Assembly (NCBI GenBank): GCA_023421505.1
Contig: JAEZTJ010000066.1
Location: 1-64,000 of the forward strand
From: Bacillota bacterium
Lineage (GTDB): Bacteria; Bacillota; Clostridia; Lachnospirales; Lachnospiraceae
Reading direction: 5' to 3'
DNA: 64,000 bases
Positions 24,181 through 32,833 of this stretch are shown piece after piece (within the stretch, counting starts at the first letter, position 1; each line of letters starts with the position of its first letter). The position numbers were made by a program, and so were the translations under genes. A model generated the notes under the pieces. That model was given only the letters and a program-made list of their open reading frames with translations, was not told the DNA's origin and did no database searches.

Positions 24181-25281
24181 CTATCGGTAGAAATTTTGAG
24201 TAATAAAGGTTTTATATGAGCTTTCTTCATTATATTCAAACCCGACACCTAAATATCTAAATTTACTTTGCAGCATAACTTCCCTGTGGTTAGTAGAATT
24301 AAACCAACCGTGTGTTGAAAGTATGGCGGTTCCATAGCCGGCTATAATATTCTCTCCGCACGTAGAATAATATATTCCGGCCTCACGCATACGGTCACCA
24401 GGCTTCCTTCCAATCTGATTAATATGGCTGAAGAAATTATTTTGTGCCATATCTTTACTATGATTTCTGGATGAAAGTGCTACAGACGAGGACCAGGTCA
24501 ATAAGGCCTGTTTGTTTCTTACCCGTATAGAATTGGTTAAATCATAGACCATAAGCTCAATATTTCTGATTACGGTATCGGAATATTCCTTTTGTTTTAC
24601 CTGTGTAGGCATTACATAGATACCAGTAACACTTTGGGTTCCGATCTTATCCATTAATATATTAACAGTATATTTGTCCGTTTTTTTCGTCAGGACCTCT
24701 TTCAACGTAAAAGAGCTCTTAAGGCTCTGATTTACGATTTGAAGATTTGACCCGGATTTAATACCATTATAATCAAAATCTGTAGAATCTGTGTAAAACC
24801 CAACTATTTTGTTCTCTTTTACGGCAACAAAAAGTAATCTATTATAATTATTATTATAAATAAAATAATCAAAATCATATTCGGTTGTGTCAATCCGATT
24901 AGGTGAACCTAGCTTCAAAGTAAAGCTGTCAACACTTTCCCCTAAGGATAGGCTGCACCCTCGTACACTTAAGCTTTCCTCTGATAAAATCAAAGAATTA
25001 GTTGGAACGGGTGTCTCAAAATCGTTATCTACTCCGGGTGTTACAGTTATAATATCCTCCAGATCATTTACTGTTGGAAGAGGGGTTACGCCCTCAATGC
25101 CACCTATATTCCCAGTGGGTTGTGGTATATTAGATATTATTGCTGGAATAGTTGAAGCTGGTGAGGGACTCATCTGATTGATTACTGGCATCCCGGGTTT
25201 TGTGGCACAGGCTGTCAAGCTTTGGCTAATCAGTAAAATGCACAGAAGCAGAATACATCTATAGGTAGAATACCTTATCAT
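24181..25281 (-). CDS. CAP-domain (SCP-like) lipoprotein
   Basis: Exported lipoprotein of 366 residues: signal peptide with lipobox LTAC at about 22-25, then a proline/threonine-rich linker. A CAP-associated N-terminal domain follows (SLGESVDSFTLKLGSPNRID onward, about 110-225), and then a CAP domain (about 235-366). Its marks are LTNSIRVRNK, SRNHSKDMAQNNFFSH, GENII and the final GVGFEYN. Bacterial CAP proteins are cell-surface proteins of unclear biochemistry, and several Firmicute ones are expressed in sporulation. AAAGGAATG precedes the ATG. It is transcribed alone. Some 295 bases upstream of the S1-side neighbour hold no gene. Confidence 0.88.
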   Translation of the reverse strand: MIRYSTYRCILLLCILLISQSLTACATKPGMPVINQMSPSPASTIPAIISNIPQPTGNIGGIEGVTPLPTVNDLEDIITVTPGVDNDFETPVPTNSLILSEESLSVRGCSLSLGESVDSFTLKLGSPNRIDTTEYDFDYFIYNNNYNRLLFVAVKENKIVGFYTDSTDFDYNGIKSGSNLQIVNQSLKSSFTLKEVLTKKTDKYTVNILMDKIGTQSVTGIYVMPTQVKQKEYSDTVIRNIELMVYDLTNSIRVRNKQALLTWSSSVALSSRNHSKDMAQNNFFSHINQIGRKPGDRMREAGIYYSTCGENIIAGYGTAILSTHGWFNSTNHREVMLQSKFRYLGVGFEYNEESSYKTFITQNFYR

Positions 25282-25476
25282 ACAGCATTCCTTTCTAGTC
25301 TCATAAATGAAGCGTTTTTTGTTAATTCTTGTAGTATTTCATGATTCTAGCATACTGCACATCAATTTACATTTCTGTATTATTGGCAGAGCTACCAATT
25401 GCTGCATTTTGTTAGGCTAGTAAGAGCTTGCTTTTATGCACTATTACATATAAATAAATAAAATAGATAAAAACTA

Positions 25477-25505
25477 TTGACATTTTTACTAAAGTTTGAT
25501 AATCT
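25477..25505 (+). promoter_or_regulatory. candidate plus-strand promoter in the CAP/CapA gap
   Basis: Perfect TTGACA, 17-bp spacer, TAATCT preceded by TG (extended -10). It points toward a short non-coding stretch that ends in a terminator, and no plus-strand protein gene lies within reach. Confidence 0.4.
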
Positions 25506-25510
25506 ATATA

Positions 25511-25637
25511 AGGTTAGTACGCGAGAAGGTATTATCCAGAGGAAGAAGCTGGGGAAGCGAGAGGGTAGATTGATAAAGAATAAGGTTGACTAAAACGTAT
25601 ATCCATGGCGATATACCTTTTTGGTCAACCTTATTTG
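25511..25637 (+). ncRNA. candidate small RNA between two minus-strand genes
   Basis: A plus-strand promoter-like sequence and a strong compound terminator bracket about 125 bases without a credible ORF. The transcript would be purine-rich in its first 60 bases (GAGGAAGAAG, GGGGAAGCGAGAGGG) and could base-pair with pyrimidine-rich targets. The evidence is only the promoter-terminator bracket. The terminator alone may simply serve the minus-strand CapA gene. Confidence 0.3.
25579..25635. terminator. compound bidirectional terminator
   Basis: Outer stem AATAAGGTTGAC / GTCAACCTTATT encloses an inner hairpin GTATATC-CATGGC-GATATAC, joined by A- and T-runs that also pair. U-rich tails follow on both strands. 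It sits 12 bases past the stop of the minus-strand CapA gene. Confidence 0.8.
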
Positions 25638-25646
25638 TTTTATTGA

Positions 25647-27770
25647 TTAATCGATAAACCAGGTTCCTAGAATTTGCTTAGCCAGATTTTTGATTTCTTC
25701 ATACGTGATAGGGCCATTCTGAGCAAGCTCAGATACACTATGGAGCTTAGCGAGTGCTTCATTATAGTCCTTGAGTTTATAGATGGCATAATTATAATCC
25801 TTAGGGCCATTCTCGTAGTGTGTTACAATCGGGGTAATAGATGCGTCGCTGATATAGGTTTCGTTTGAATTTTTTGTTATTGTAACCTTAGCCATACCGC
25901 CTAACATTCTGGGAGCTTCCTTCTGATAGGACATAAAATTGCCTAGTGAATAATACACAAGCATACGATGGCCCACTTTAGCTTCTATCCACTCTACAGG
26001 TTCAAGTACATGGGGATGAGATCCAATTATTAAATCCACTCCCTGTTCATAGAAAAAATCAGTTAGTTCTTTTTGTATTTTTGTAGGTTCGTATACATAT
26101 TCAGTTCCCCAATGAGGAAATAAGATGGTGAAATCGGCCTCTTCCTCAGCTTTCTTTATATCCTCGGACATTTTCTTTTTATCCAGCATATTTATAAGAT
26201 AAGGCATATTTGCAGGTAATTTATAACCATTAAGTCCGTAAGTATAGTTAAGCATTGCTATTTTGATACCATTTTCTTCGATAATATCAATAGTATCACT
26301 TTCTTCTTTGGTCTTATTAATACCCAGAACTTTAATTTCAGGATGCTTATCCCAGTAAGCTAAATCATTTTCAACCCCCTGGTAACCCATATCCATAGCA
26401 TGATTGGTAGCCTGAAGCACAACATCAAAGCCGGTATCTATCAAAGCGTCTCCAATCTCCGTAGGGGAATTGAAGCTAGGATAGCCGGAATATGCAAAAG
26501 CATTTCCTCCCAGAATGGTTTCCTGATTAACTACCGCGATATCTGCATTCTCGATCTCTTCCTTTAAGTTAGTATATAGGTGATTATATTGATAGGTTCC
26601 ATCAGATTGTTTCCCACTATCGACAACTTGAATATGAATTAAATTATCACCGACGGCGAGAAGTGTAACCGAGGAGGAAGCTTCACTAGAGGGAAGCGTT
26701 GTATTAGCCATTGCAGGAATAGCACCTGGATGACTGCCGGCAATAGGTCTGGTATCAGAATAATCCAAAGAGGTGTTGGCTTCATTAAGAGTAAAGTCAT
26801 TCCACCTCACCAGGGAGCCCTCTTCAAAGGTCCACTGGGGTGTTTCTATGGGGAAGGTTAGTTCGGAGGCATAGTACCAGGGATCCTCATTATGGAGCGG
26901 ATTCTTAAGAATATGGAAATCCTGTGCTGGCATATAGCCCTGAGCGAGTAAAAAGCATTGATTGCCCTGCTTATTGGTAGCAGCGTCTACAACCAGAACG
27001 CAGTGACCGGGACTTCCACCCTGAAGAAAAATATCACCCGGTTTTAACTGGTCAATGGAAATTGGTTCGCACTCTTCTGACAACGATAAGGTGCCAGCAT
27101 ACATAAATACTTGATCTAAATATTTGCGAAATTCCTCGTAGGATGCATCATAACCCTTTGTCTTACTCCAGCTGACCTTATTTCCGTTTACAACGATCCG
27201 ATATCCATCTCGCCATTTGGTATAGTTCATTAAAAAACCATTCGTAAGATGAAAGGAAATTTTTTCATATTCTCCTATTGACCAGTAGTATTCGGCATAA
27301 ATTCTTAGGATGGAATCCGCGCACTGTTGAAGATCCTTACTGCCTGTGTCAAGCTCAAATATTGCTGAATGACCATCCTGATAGGATTTTGGTAATCCGT
27401 CATATTGCAGTACATCACTTCCATCTTTTTTAAGGGTTAAGCCTCTTAGGAATCCACATAGTTCTTCCTTTACAGAAGGGACTCTAAGAAAGCCTTCAGG
27501 TGGATTAATCCGGGTATCCATAGTTGTACCGCTTTTATTTATTATGGTAAAAACTTCAGTAGATATTACTTCTTGTGTTTTTGTTGGTGCGGGCGAACTA
27601 GTTGGAGCTTGTACTGTCTTTGTTTTGTCCTCTTCCTTAACTATAACAGGAGGAGTTTTACGTTCATTAGACTGACAGGAGGTAAGGGGTAGTAATAATG
27701 CAATAAATATAAATAGGCTGATGCAAATTTTTAATTTATCTAAGGTAAAGAATTTTATTAAATGCTTCAT
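25647..27770 (-). CDS. lipoprotein with DUF4846 and CapA (PGA-synthesis-like) domains
   Basis: 707-residue exported lipoprotein: signal peptide with lipobox LTSC near residue 32, then a linker. A DUF4846-like domain follows (about 75-320, with NPPEGFLRVP, WRDGYRIVVNG and LKPGDIFLQGGSPGHCVLVVD). The next region is a CapA-type metallophosphatase-like domain (about 365-640). It shows LLAVGDNLIHIQV, NADIAVVNQETILGG, ATNHAMDMG, HWGTEYVYEP, GSHPHVLEPVEW and YYSLGNFMS. CapA proteins take part in poly-gamma-glutamate capsule synthesis, but many stand-alone homologues are uncharacterised. No capB/capC lies nearby. The two-domain join in one lipoprotein is unusual. AAGGAG precedes the ATG. Confidence 0.87.
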   Translation of the reverse strand: MKHLIKFFTLDKLKICISLFIFIALLLPLTSCQSNERKTPPVIVKEEDKTKTVQAPTSSPAPTKTQEVISTEVFTIINKSGTTMDTRINPPEGFLRVPSVKEELCGFLRGLTLKKDGSDVLQYDGLPKSYQDGHSAIFELDTGSKDLQQCADSILRIYAEYYWSIGEYEKISFHLTNGFLMNYTKWRDGYRIVVNGNKVSWSKTKGYDASYEEFRKYLDQVFMYAGTLSLSEECEPISIDQLKPGDIFLQGGSPGHCVLVVDAATNKQGNQCFLLAQGYMPAQDFHILKNPLHNEDPWYYASELTFPIETPQWTFEEGSLVRWNDFTLNEANTSLDYSDTRPIAGSHPGAIPAMANTTLPSSEASSSVTLLAVGDNLIHIQVVDSGKQSDGTYQYNHLYTNLKEEIENADIAVVNQETILGGNAFAYSGYPSFNSPTEIGDALIDTGFDVVLQATNHAMDMGYQGVENDLAYWDKHPEIKVLGINKTKEESDTIDIIEENGIKIAMLNYTYGLNGYKLPANMPYLINMLDKKKMSEDIKKAEEEADFTILFPHWGTEYVYEPTKIQKELTDFFYEQGVDLIIGSHPHVLEPVEWIEAKVGHRMLVYYSLGNFMSYQKEAPRMLGGMAKVTITKNSNETYISDASITPIVTHYENGPKDYNYAIYKLKDYNEALAKLHSVSELAQNGPITYEEIKNLAKQILGTWFID

Positions 27771-27807
27771 GATGACTCCTTAAGAATGAATTTATCTATT
27801 CTAATAT

Positions 27808-27835
27808 TTGACAGAATTTGTTCTAATTATAACAT
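27808..27835 (+). promoter_or_regulatory. candidate promoter of the LysM/GH18 gene
   Basis: TTGACA, 16-bp spacer, TAACAT in the divergent gap between the CapA gene and the LysM gene. The fit is moderate. A sporulation sigma factor would be expected if this is a true SleL homologue, but no convincing sigma-E box was found. Confidence 0.4.
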
Positions 27836-27967
27836 GGTAAAGGATAAAATACTATCAAAAGGAGGAGGCATAGAGCATAACATGAATTATTGGAATAACA
27901 TCTAGTTAAACGAATTTTATATAATACAAAACATATAATAAAATAAATAAGTCAATTGGGGCTGCTT

Positions 27968-29290
27968 ATGAACATTCATGTAGTACAACAATCGGAAACA
28001 ATATATTCCATTGCTGAATATTATGGAGTTGCGGTAGAGAGACTGATAATAGATAATGATTTAATAAATCATGATCATCTGGTAGTTGGGCAAGCTATAG
28101 TGATTACATATCCTGAGGCAATGTATACAGTGAAAGAAGGAGATACGCTAGATAGTATTGCTGACTCTCAAAGTGTTTCCGTTATGCAGCTTTTAAGGAA
28201 TAATCCTTTTTTATCAGATAGAGATTACCTATATCCGGGAGAAGAATTAGTCGTAAGCTATAATACCGGGAGAAAGGTGAAGACAAACGGCTTTGTTTTT
28301 CCCTTTATATCTCATGATGTTCTTAAAAAAACCTTGCCAAGCCTGACCTTTCTTACAATATTTAATTATACTACAACAAAAGAAGGAGAGATTATTACCT
28401 ATGGTGATGATACTATTCTTATAGAGATGGCTAAGAATTATCATACTATCCCGCTTATGATGATATCCACCCTGGCTATACAAGGAGTGCCGAATATCGA
28501 AGCAGCGTATGAGGTATTACTTAATGAAAGAAAACAGGATATTAATATTGATTTGATGATAAATACTATTAAAACCAAAGATTATTATGGTGCAAATATT
28601 GTATTGTATTTTATCACAGAATCAAATCAACATTTATATGAAAGCTTTATTAACAAAGTATCGGAGCGTTTCAAGCGGGAGGGCTATTTATTGTTTTTGA
28701 CGATTAATCCCAATATAGAATATATGGATAATGATATAGCCTTTCAAAAGATAGATTATTCAAAGATTTCACAGAGGGTGGATGATTTAACCTTTATGAG
28801 CTTTATTTGGGGGGGCAACTATGGCCCGCCTATGCCGGTAAGCTCTAATTATAGTATTGAAGTCTTTTTAAATTATATAATTAATATGGTTGACCCTGAA
28901 AGAAGTAATATCGGTATTCCGGTCATAGGCTACGATTGGGAACTGCCTTATAGGCCGGGAATATCAAAAGCATCCTCTATAACCATTAACTCAGCGATAA
29001 GTCTGGCGCTTGATATGGGCTCAGAAATTCAATTTGATGAGATATCGAAGACACCGTTTTTTGAGTATTCTCTTTATAGTTTTGGAATGTATGAAGAGCA
29101 TATCGTATGGTTTGAAGATGCCAGGACAATTGATGCATTAATAAAGCTTATTGTGAATTATAAATTAAGCGGCTCAGGGATATGGAATATTATGATTTTT
29201 TTTGCACAGCTATGGTTAATTATTAACTCTCAATTTGAGGTGGAAAAATTATTGCCTGAAAATCAAGAAGGCTTGTCAATAAATCTTTGA
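27968..29290 (+). CDS. LysM / GH18-like protein, SleL (YaaH) family, active site apparently lost
   Basis: Two N-terminal LysM repeats (about 1-48 and 49-95, each with a YSIA/DSIA-type helix) bind peptidoglycan. A GH18 barrel of the SleL/YaaH spore-cortex family follows. In active members the fourth strand carries D-x-E in a G-x-N-I-D-x-E context. Here it reads GANIVLYF (208-215), so both acids are replaced by V and Y. WGGNYGPPMPVSS and the C-terminal barrel are otherwise well kept. The protein may bind but not cut. No signal peptide is seen, as in YaaH. The ATG is preceded by TTGGGG, a fair ribosome site. The stop overlaps the metG promoter. Confidence 0.85.
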   Translation: MNIHVVQQSETIYSIAEYYGVAVERLIIDNDLINHDHLVVGQAIVITYPEAMYTVKEGDTLDSIADSQSVSVMQLLRNNPFLSDRDYLYPGEELVVSYNTGRKVKTNGFVFPFISHDVLKKTLPSLTFLTIFNYTTTKEGEIITYGDDTILIEMAKNYHTIPLMMISTLAIQGVPNIEAAYEVLLNERKQDINIDLMINTIKTKDYYGANIVLYFITESNQHLYESFINKVSERFKREGYLLFLTINPNIEYMDNDIAFQKIDYSKISQRVDDLTFMSFIWGGNYGPPMPVSSNYSIEVFLNYIINMVDPERSNIGIPVIGYDWELPYRPGISKASSITINSAISLALDMGSEIQFDEISKTPFFEYSLYSFGMYEEHIVWFEDARTIDALIKLIVNYKLSGSGIWNIMIFFAQLWLIINSQFEVEKLLPENQEGLSINL

Positions 29291-29315
29291 CAAAGTAAAA
29301 TACGCATGGTATACT
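29287..29315 (+). promoter_or_regulatory. sigma-A promoter of metG leader
   Basis: Perfect TTGACA overlapping the stop of the upstream gene, 17-bp spacer, TATACT. Transcription would begin about 29322, just before the T-box leader. Confidence 0.9.
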
Positions 29316-29327
29316 TTGTCATAAATA

Positions 29328-29657
29328 AAGAGTAAAGGCTATGAAGAGAAGAGTAAGCAGTGGAAAGATTAACAGAGAACCCCGGGTAGCTGAGAAGGGG
29401 GAATGGAGTAGATCCGGTTTGTCATAAGAACAAATTCGTTGAAACTGCTGAAGATGGTCTTGGAGCTTCGCACCGAGGATGAATTTCTTAGGCTGCGACG
29501 GTAGCAACCGTTATGAATGCCCGCTGTAGTAGCATGCAGTGAAAGAGGTCTTTACCGGAAGATATACCAGAAGGTATACCAGAAGGTAGGGATAAATTAA
29601 AGTGGTACCACGGGAATATCTCTCGTCTTTAAATATTTTAAGGACGGGAGTTTTTTT
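29328..29657 (+). promoter_or_regulatory. T-box riboswitch (Met) controlling metG
   Basis: A leader of about 330 bases with the T-box element AGTGGTACCACGGG at 29601-29614, where uncharged tRNA ends pair. It is followed at once by a terminator (CTCTCGTCTTTAAA / TTTAAGGACGGGAG, then T7). Stem I elements include AGAGA and GGTAGCTGAGA. GCAGT/ACTGC close the specifier region, and ATG at 29454-29456 is the likely Met specifier (another ATG at 29403 is possible). Uncharged tRNA-Met would favour read-through into metG. The linker before the antiterminator contains a perfect tandem duplication of a 12-mer. Confidence 0.92.
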
Positions 29658-29790
29658 ATCGCTTTAAATATGGGAAGAATAGAATTAAAGCATAGAAATA
29701 TACAATAGATCAATTTGTAATTAAATAATTACGAAATGATATAGTTTTATAAATTACCTAAATTGTAATAAAAGAAAGGAAGGATAAAGA

Positions 29791-31785
29791 ATGTGCAAAA
29801 AACCCTATTATATTACAACCGCAATTGCTTATACCTCAGGTAAGCCACATATCGGTAATACGTATGAAATCGTTTTGGCTGACAGTATTGCGCGTTTTAA
29901 AAGGTTTGAAGGTTATGAGGTTTTCTTTCAGACAGGCACCGATGAACATGGTCAGAAGATTGAATTAAAAGCAGCTGAAGCCGGTATTACACCAAAGGAA
30001 TTCGTTGACGGGGTAGCAGGAAAGATTAAGGATATCTGGGATCTGATGAATACCTCCTATGATAAATTTATTCGTACCACGGATGCCGATCATGAGAAGC
30101 AAATACAGAAAATATTTAAAAAGCTATATGAACAGGGAGATATCTATAAAGGTACCTATGAAGGTATGTACTGTACTCCCTGTGAAGCCTTCTTTACCCA
30201 GTCTCAGCTTGTGAACGGAAAATGTCCGGATTGTGGCAGAGAGGTACAACCCGCAAAGGAGGAAGCATATTTCTTAAAGCTTAGTAAATATGCAGACCGC
30301 TTAATAAACCATATTAATACTCACCCTGAGTTTATCCAGCCGGAATCCAGAAAAAATGAGATGATGAACAATTTCCTTATACCCGGACTTCAGGATCTTT
30401 GTGTATCCCGTACCTCCTTTAAATGGGGTATCCCGGTAGACTTTGACGATAGACATGTAGTATATGTATGGTTAGATGCACTAAGTAATTATATTACCGG
30501 TATTGGCTATGATGCAGACGGTAATAGTACGGAGCAGTTTAAAAAGTTCTGGCCTGCGGATTTACATCTGATTGGTAAAGATATATTACGTTTTCATACG
30601 ATATACTGGCCTATCATGCTTATGGCACTTGGTGTAGAGCTTCCTAAGCAGGTATTTGGCCATCCTTGGCTGTTACAGGGAAGTGCCGGAGATAAAATGA
30701 GTAAATCAAAAGGGAATGTTATTTATGCAGATGACCTGGTTAAGCTATTTGGTGTTGATGCAGTCAGATATTTTGTGCTGCATGAAATGCCCTTTGATAA
30801 TGATGGCATTATATCCTGGGAGCTCTTAGTAGAAAGAATTAACTCGGATCTAGCTAATACATTGGGTAATCTGGTGAATAGAACCATATCCATGTCTAAT
30901 AAATATTTTGATGGTATTGTTAAAAATGGTAAGGTAATGGAACCTGTCGATGAGGAGCTTAAAACACTTGCACTTGAAACGCCTAAAAAGGTGATTGCTA
31001 AGATGGAGAAGCTTCGCGTAGCAGATGCAATCAGTGAAATCTTTACCTTGTTCAAACGCTGCAATAAATATATTGATGAAACAATGCCCTGGGTACTTGC
31101 AAAGGAAGAAGAGAAAAAAAACCGCTTAGAAACAGTGCTCTATAATCTGACAGAATGTATCTGTATTGGTGCAAGTTTACTTGAGTCCTTTATGCCGGAG
31201 TCAGCAGCTAAGATATTAGCTCAGCTTTCCAGTAGAGCAAGAACGCTTAATGAGTTATCTGAATATGGACTATACCAGGATGGAACAAAGGTGACGCAGA
31301 CACCGGAAATTTTATTTGCAAGACTTGATAGTAAGGAGGTACTTCAGAAAGTGGAAGAAGACAAGAAGGAACAAAGCGTAGCCGAAGGTAAGATTGAGAA
31401 GGAAGATAGGAACGATAAAAATAATGATGCAAGCGGTATTATTGATATTGAAGCAAAACCGGAGATAACCTATGAGGATTTTGCGAAGCTTCAATTCCAG
31501 ATCGGTGAAATAATAGCCTGCGAAGAGGTAAAGAAATCTAAGAAGCTACTATGCTCTCAGGTTAAAATCGGTTCTCAAGTAAAGCAAATTGTATCGGGAA
31601 TTAAGGCACACTATTCTGCGGAAGAGATGGTGGGTAAAAAGGTTATGGTAGTTGTAAATTTAAAACCGGCGACCTTAGCAGGAATTCTATCAGAAGGAAT
31701 GTTACTTTGTGCGGAGGATGCAGAAGGAAATTTAGCGCTTATGGTTCCTGAAAAACCGATGCCGTCCGGAGCCGAGATCCAATAA
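29791..31785 (+). CDS. metG: methionyl-tRNA synthetase with C-terminal tRNA-binding domain
   Basis: Class I synthetase that charges tRNA-Met with methionine. The HIGH signature appears as HIGN (KPHIGNTYEIV) and KMSKS as DKMSKSKGNV. The zinc knuckle is CTPCEAFF with CPDCGREV. The C-terminal 110 residues (YEDFAKLQFQIGEIIACEEV onward) form the EMAP/Trbp111-like tRNA-binding domain. A charged linker rich in E and K lies before it. The length of 664 residues is normal for this class. AAAGGAAGG precedes the ATG. Expression is governed by the upstream Met T-box. Confidence 0.97.
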   Translation: MCKKPYYITTAIAYTSGKPHIGNTYEIVLADSIARFKRFEGYEVFFQTGTDEHGQKIELKAAEAGITPKEFVDGVAGKIKDIWDLMNTSYDKFIRTTDADHEKQIQKIFKKLYEQGDIYKGTYEGMYCTPCEAFFTQSQLVNGKCPDCGREVQPAKEEAYFLKLSKYADRLINHINTHPEFIQPESRKNEMMNNFLIPGLQDLCVSRTSFKWGIPVDFDDRHVVYVWLDALSNYITGIGYDADGNSTEQFKKFWPADLHLIGKDILRFHTIYWPIMLMALGVELPKQVFGHPWLLQGSAGDKMSKSKGNVIYADDLVKLFGVDAVRYFVLHEMPFDNDGIISWELLVERINSDLANTLGNLVNRTISMSNKYFDGIVKNGKVMEPVDEELKTLALETPKKVIAKMEKLRVADAISEIFTLFKRCNKYIDETMPWVLAKEEEKKNRLETVLYNLTECICIGASLLESFMPESAAKILAQLSSRARTLNELSEYGLYQDGTKVTQTPEILFARLDSKEVLQKVEEDKKEQSVAEGKIEKEDRNDKNNDASGIIDIEAKPEITYEDFAKLQFQIGEIIACEEVKKSKKLLCSQVKIGSQVKQIVSGIKAHYSAEEMVGKKVMVVVNLKPATLAGILSEGMLLCAEDAEGNLALMVPEKPMPSGAEIQ

Positions 31786-31948
31786 GAATTATCTTATGAA
31801 GAAAATCATACAAAGCACCGAGCGAAGCGAGAGAGTTTCGGTCAGAGGCTGTTTAAGTCTTACACATAGATTTAAAGAATAATGGTATAGAGTTGTTGGT
31901 TTGTGAATTTATATATTAGAGTCTAAGATGTTGTAAATCTTAAATTAA

Positions 31949-32021
31949 GTGATAGGCTCCCCTTAAGATAGACGGGTATAATAAAAGACCGGTTATCTTT
32001 AGGGGAGTTACTATTATATCA
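31949..32021. repeat. imperfect palindrome, MITE-like or structured RNA
   Basis: Arms CTCCCCTTAAGATA and TATCTTTAGGGGAG (14 bp with one G-U in RNA) enclose a smaller CGGGT / ACCGG stem, with outer AGTGATA / TATCACT extending it. No T-run follows, so it is a poor terminator for metG. A promoter-like spacing is absent. The 500-base gap otherwise holds no gene that could be supported. Confidence 0.55.
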
Positions 32022-32294
32022 CTGAGTTTTAGTTATAAGGTAATCGATAAAGTACTTAAAAACCCTAAAATATGTATGACGTATATAGAAATTTTACATT
32101 CGAAATCATTTCGTTACGAAGGAGCTTTATTGAGAAGGCTTTCGCATTCGGGTCAATCAAGTTCCGTATACTTTTTTGAGCAATAAGCAATACAAGATTT
32201 AGGATATATATTAATAGCATAGAAATTGGATGAGAAAATATAGAATAAATGTAATTTCTAATTATGAATGAGCAGATACGAGGGAGGTATGATA

Positions 32295-32684
32295 ATGGAA
32301 AGGTATACAAGAGGTGAAATATCGCAGATTACGGGCATAGGGTTTGATGCAATAAGGTTTTATGAAAAAAAGGGACTTCTGTCTCTTCCCTCAAGGGGTT
32401 CAAATAATTATCGTCAATATGACGAGGATACTGTGACCCGCCTGAATTTTATAAAGCAATCTAAAATATGCGGTTTTACACTGAATGAAATTAAGAATAC
32501 ATTGGAACAGCTTGATAACCCTGAAAATTGCACCGTAAGCTCTGATGATATAATAGATGGGAAAATGAAAGAAATTGATTACAAGATAGCAGAGCTGATA
32601 AAGATGAAAAATATGTTAGAGGCTATCAAGGAGCCATTAAGAAATAGGAGCTGTGAACAAATCATTTCCTTAAATATTAACTGA
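32295..32684 (+). CDS. MerR-family transcription regulator
   Basis: 129-residue regulator: winged-helix start (YTRGEISQITGIGFDAIRFY, EKKGLL), second helix pair (NYRQYDEDTVTRLNFIKQ), and a C-terminal coiled coil (about 80-115) for dimerisation. Cysteines occur in NCTVSSDD and RSCEQ near the effector end. Metal or redox sensing is therefore possible but not shown. GGGAGG lies 7 nt before the ATG chosen; two earlier in-frame or near starts sit on or before that site. The next gene, a flavodoxin-ferredoxin protein, has a promoter with a 20-bp spacer that suits MerR control. Confidence 0.9.
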   Translation: MERYTRGEISQITGIGFDAIRFYEKKGLLSLPSRGSNNYRQYDEDTVTRLNFIKQSKICGFTLNEIKNTLEQLDNPENCTVSSDDIIDGKMKEIDYKIAELIKMKNMLEAIKEPLRNRSCEQIISLNIN

Positions 32685-32764
32685 CAAAATTATCGTTGTT
32701 TCATTATATTACGCGCGCTATCATTAAATAGTTTATCATTCAATAGTTTATCATTAAATCACTA

Positions 32765-32796
32765 TTGACATTGCACTATACTCCAAGCTTTATAAT
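32765..32796 (+). promoter_or_regulatory. long-spacer promoter, candidate MerR target
   Basis: Perfect TTGACA and perfect TATAAT separated by 20 bp. MerR proteins activate promoters with 19-20 bp spacers by untwisting the DNA. A clear dyad in the spacer was not found. Upstream, a word like ATCATTAAATAGTTT is repeated three times (32722-32760). Confidence 0.5.
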
Positions 32797-32833
32797 TATA
32801 TAAAATAAATGCAAGTGCGGAGGAATAGATAAT

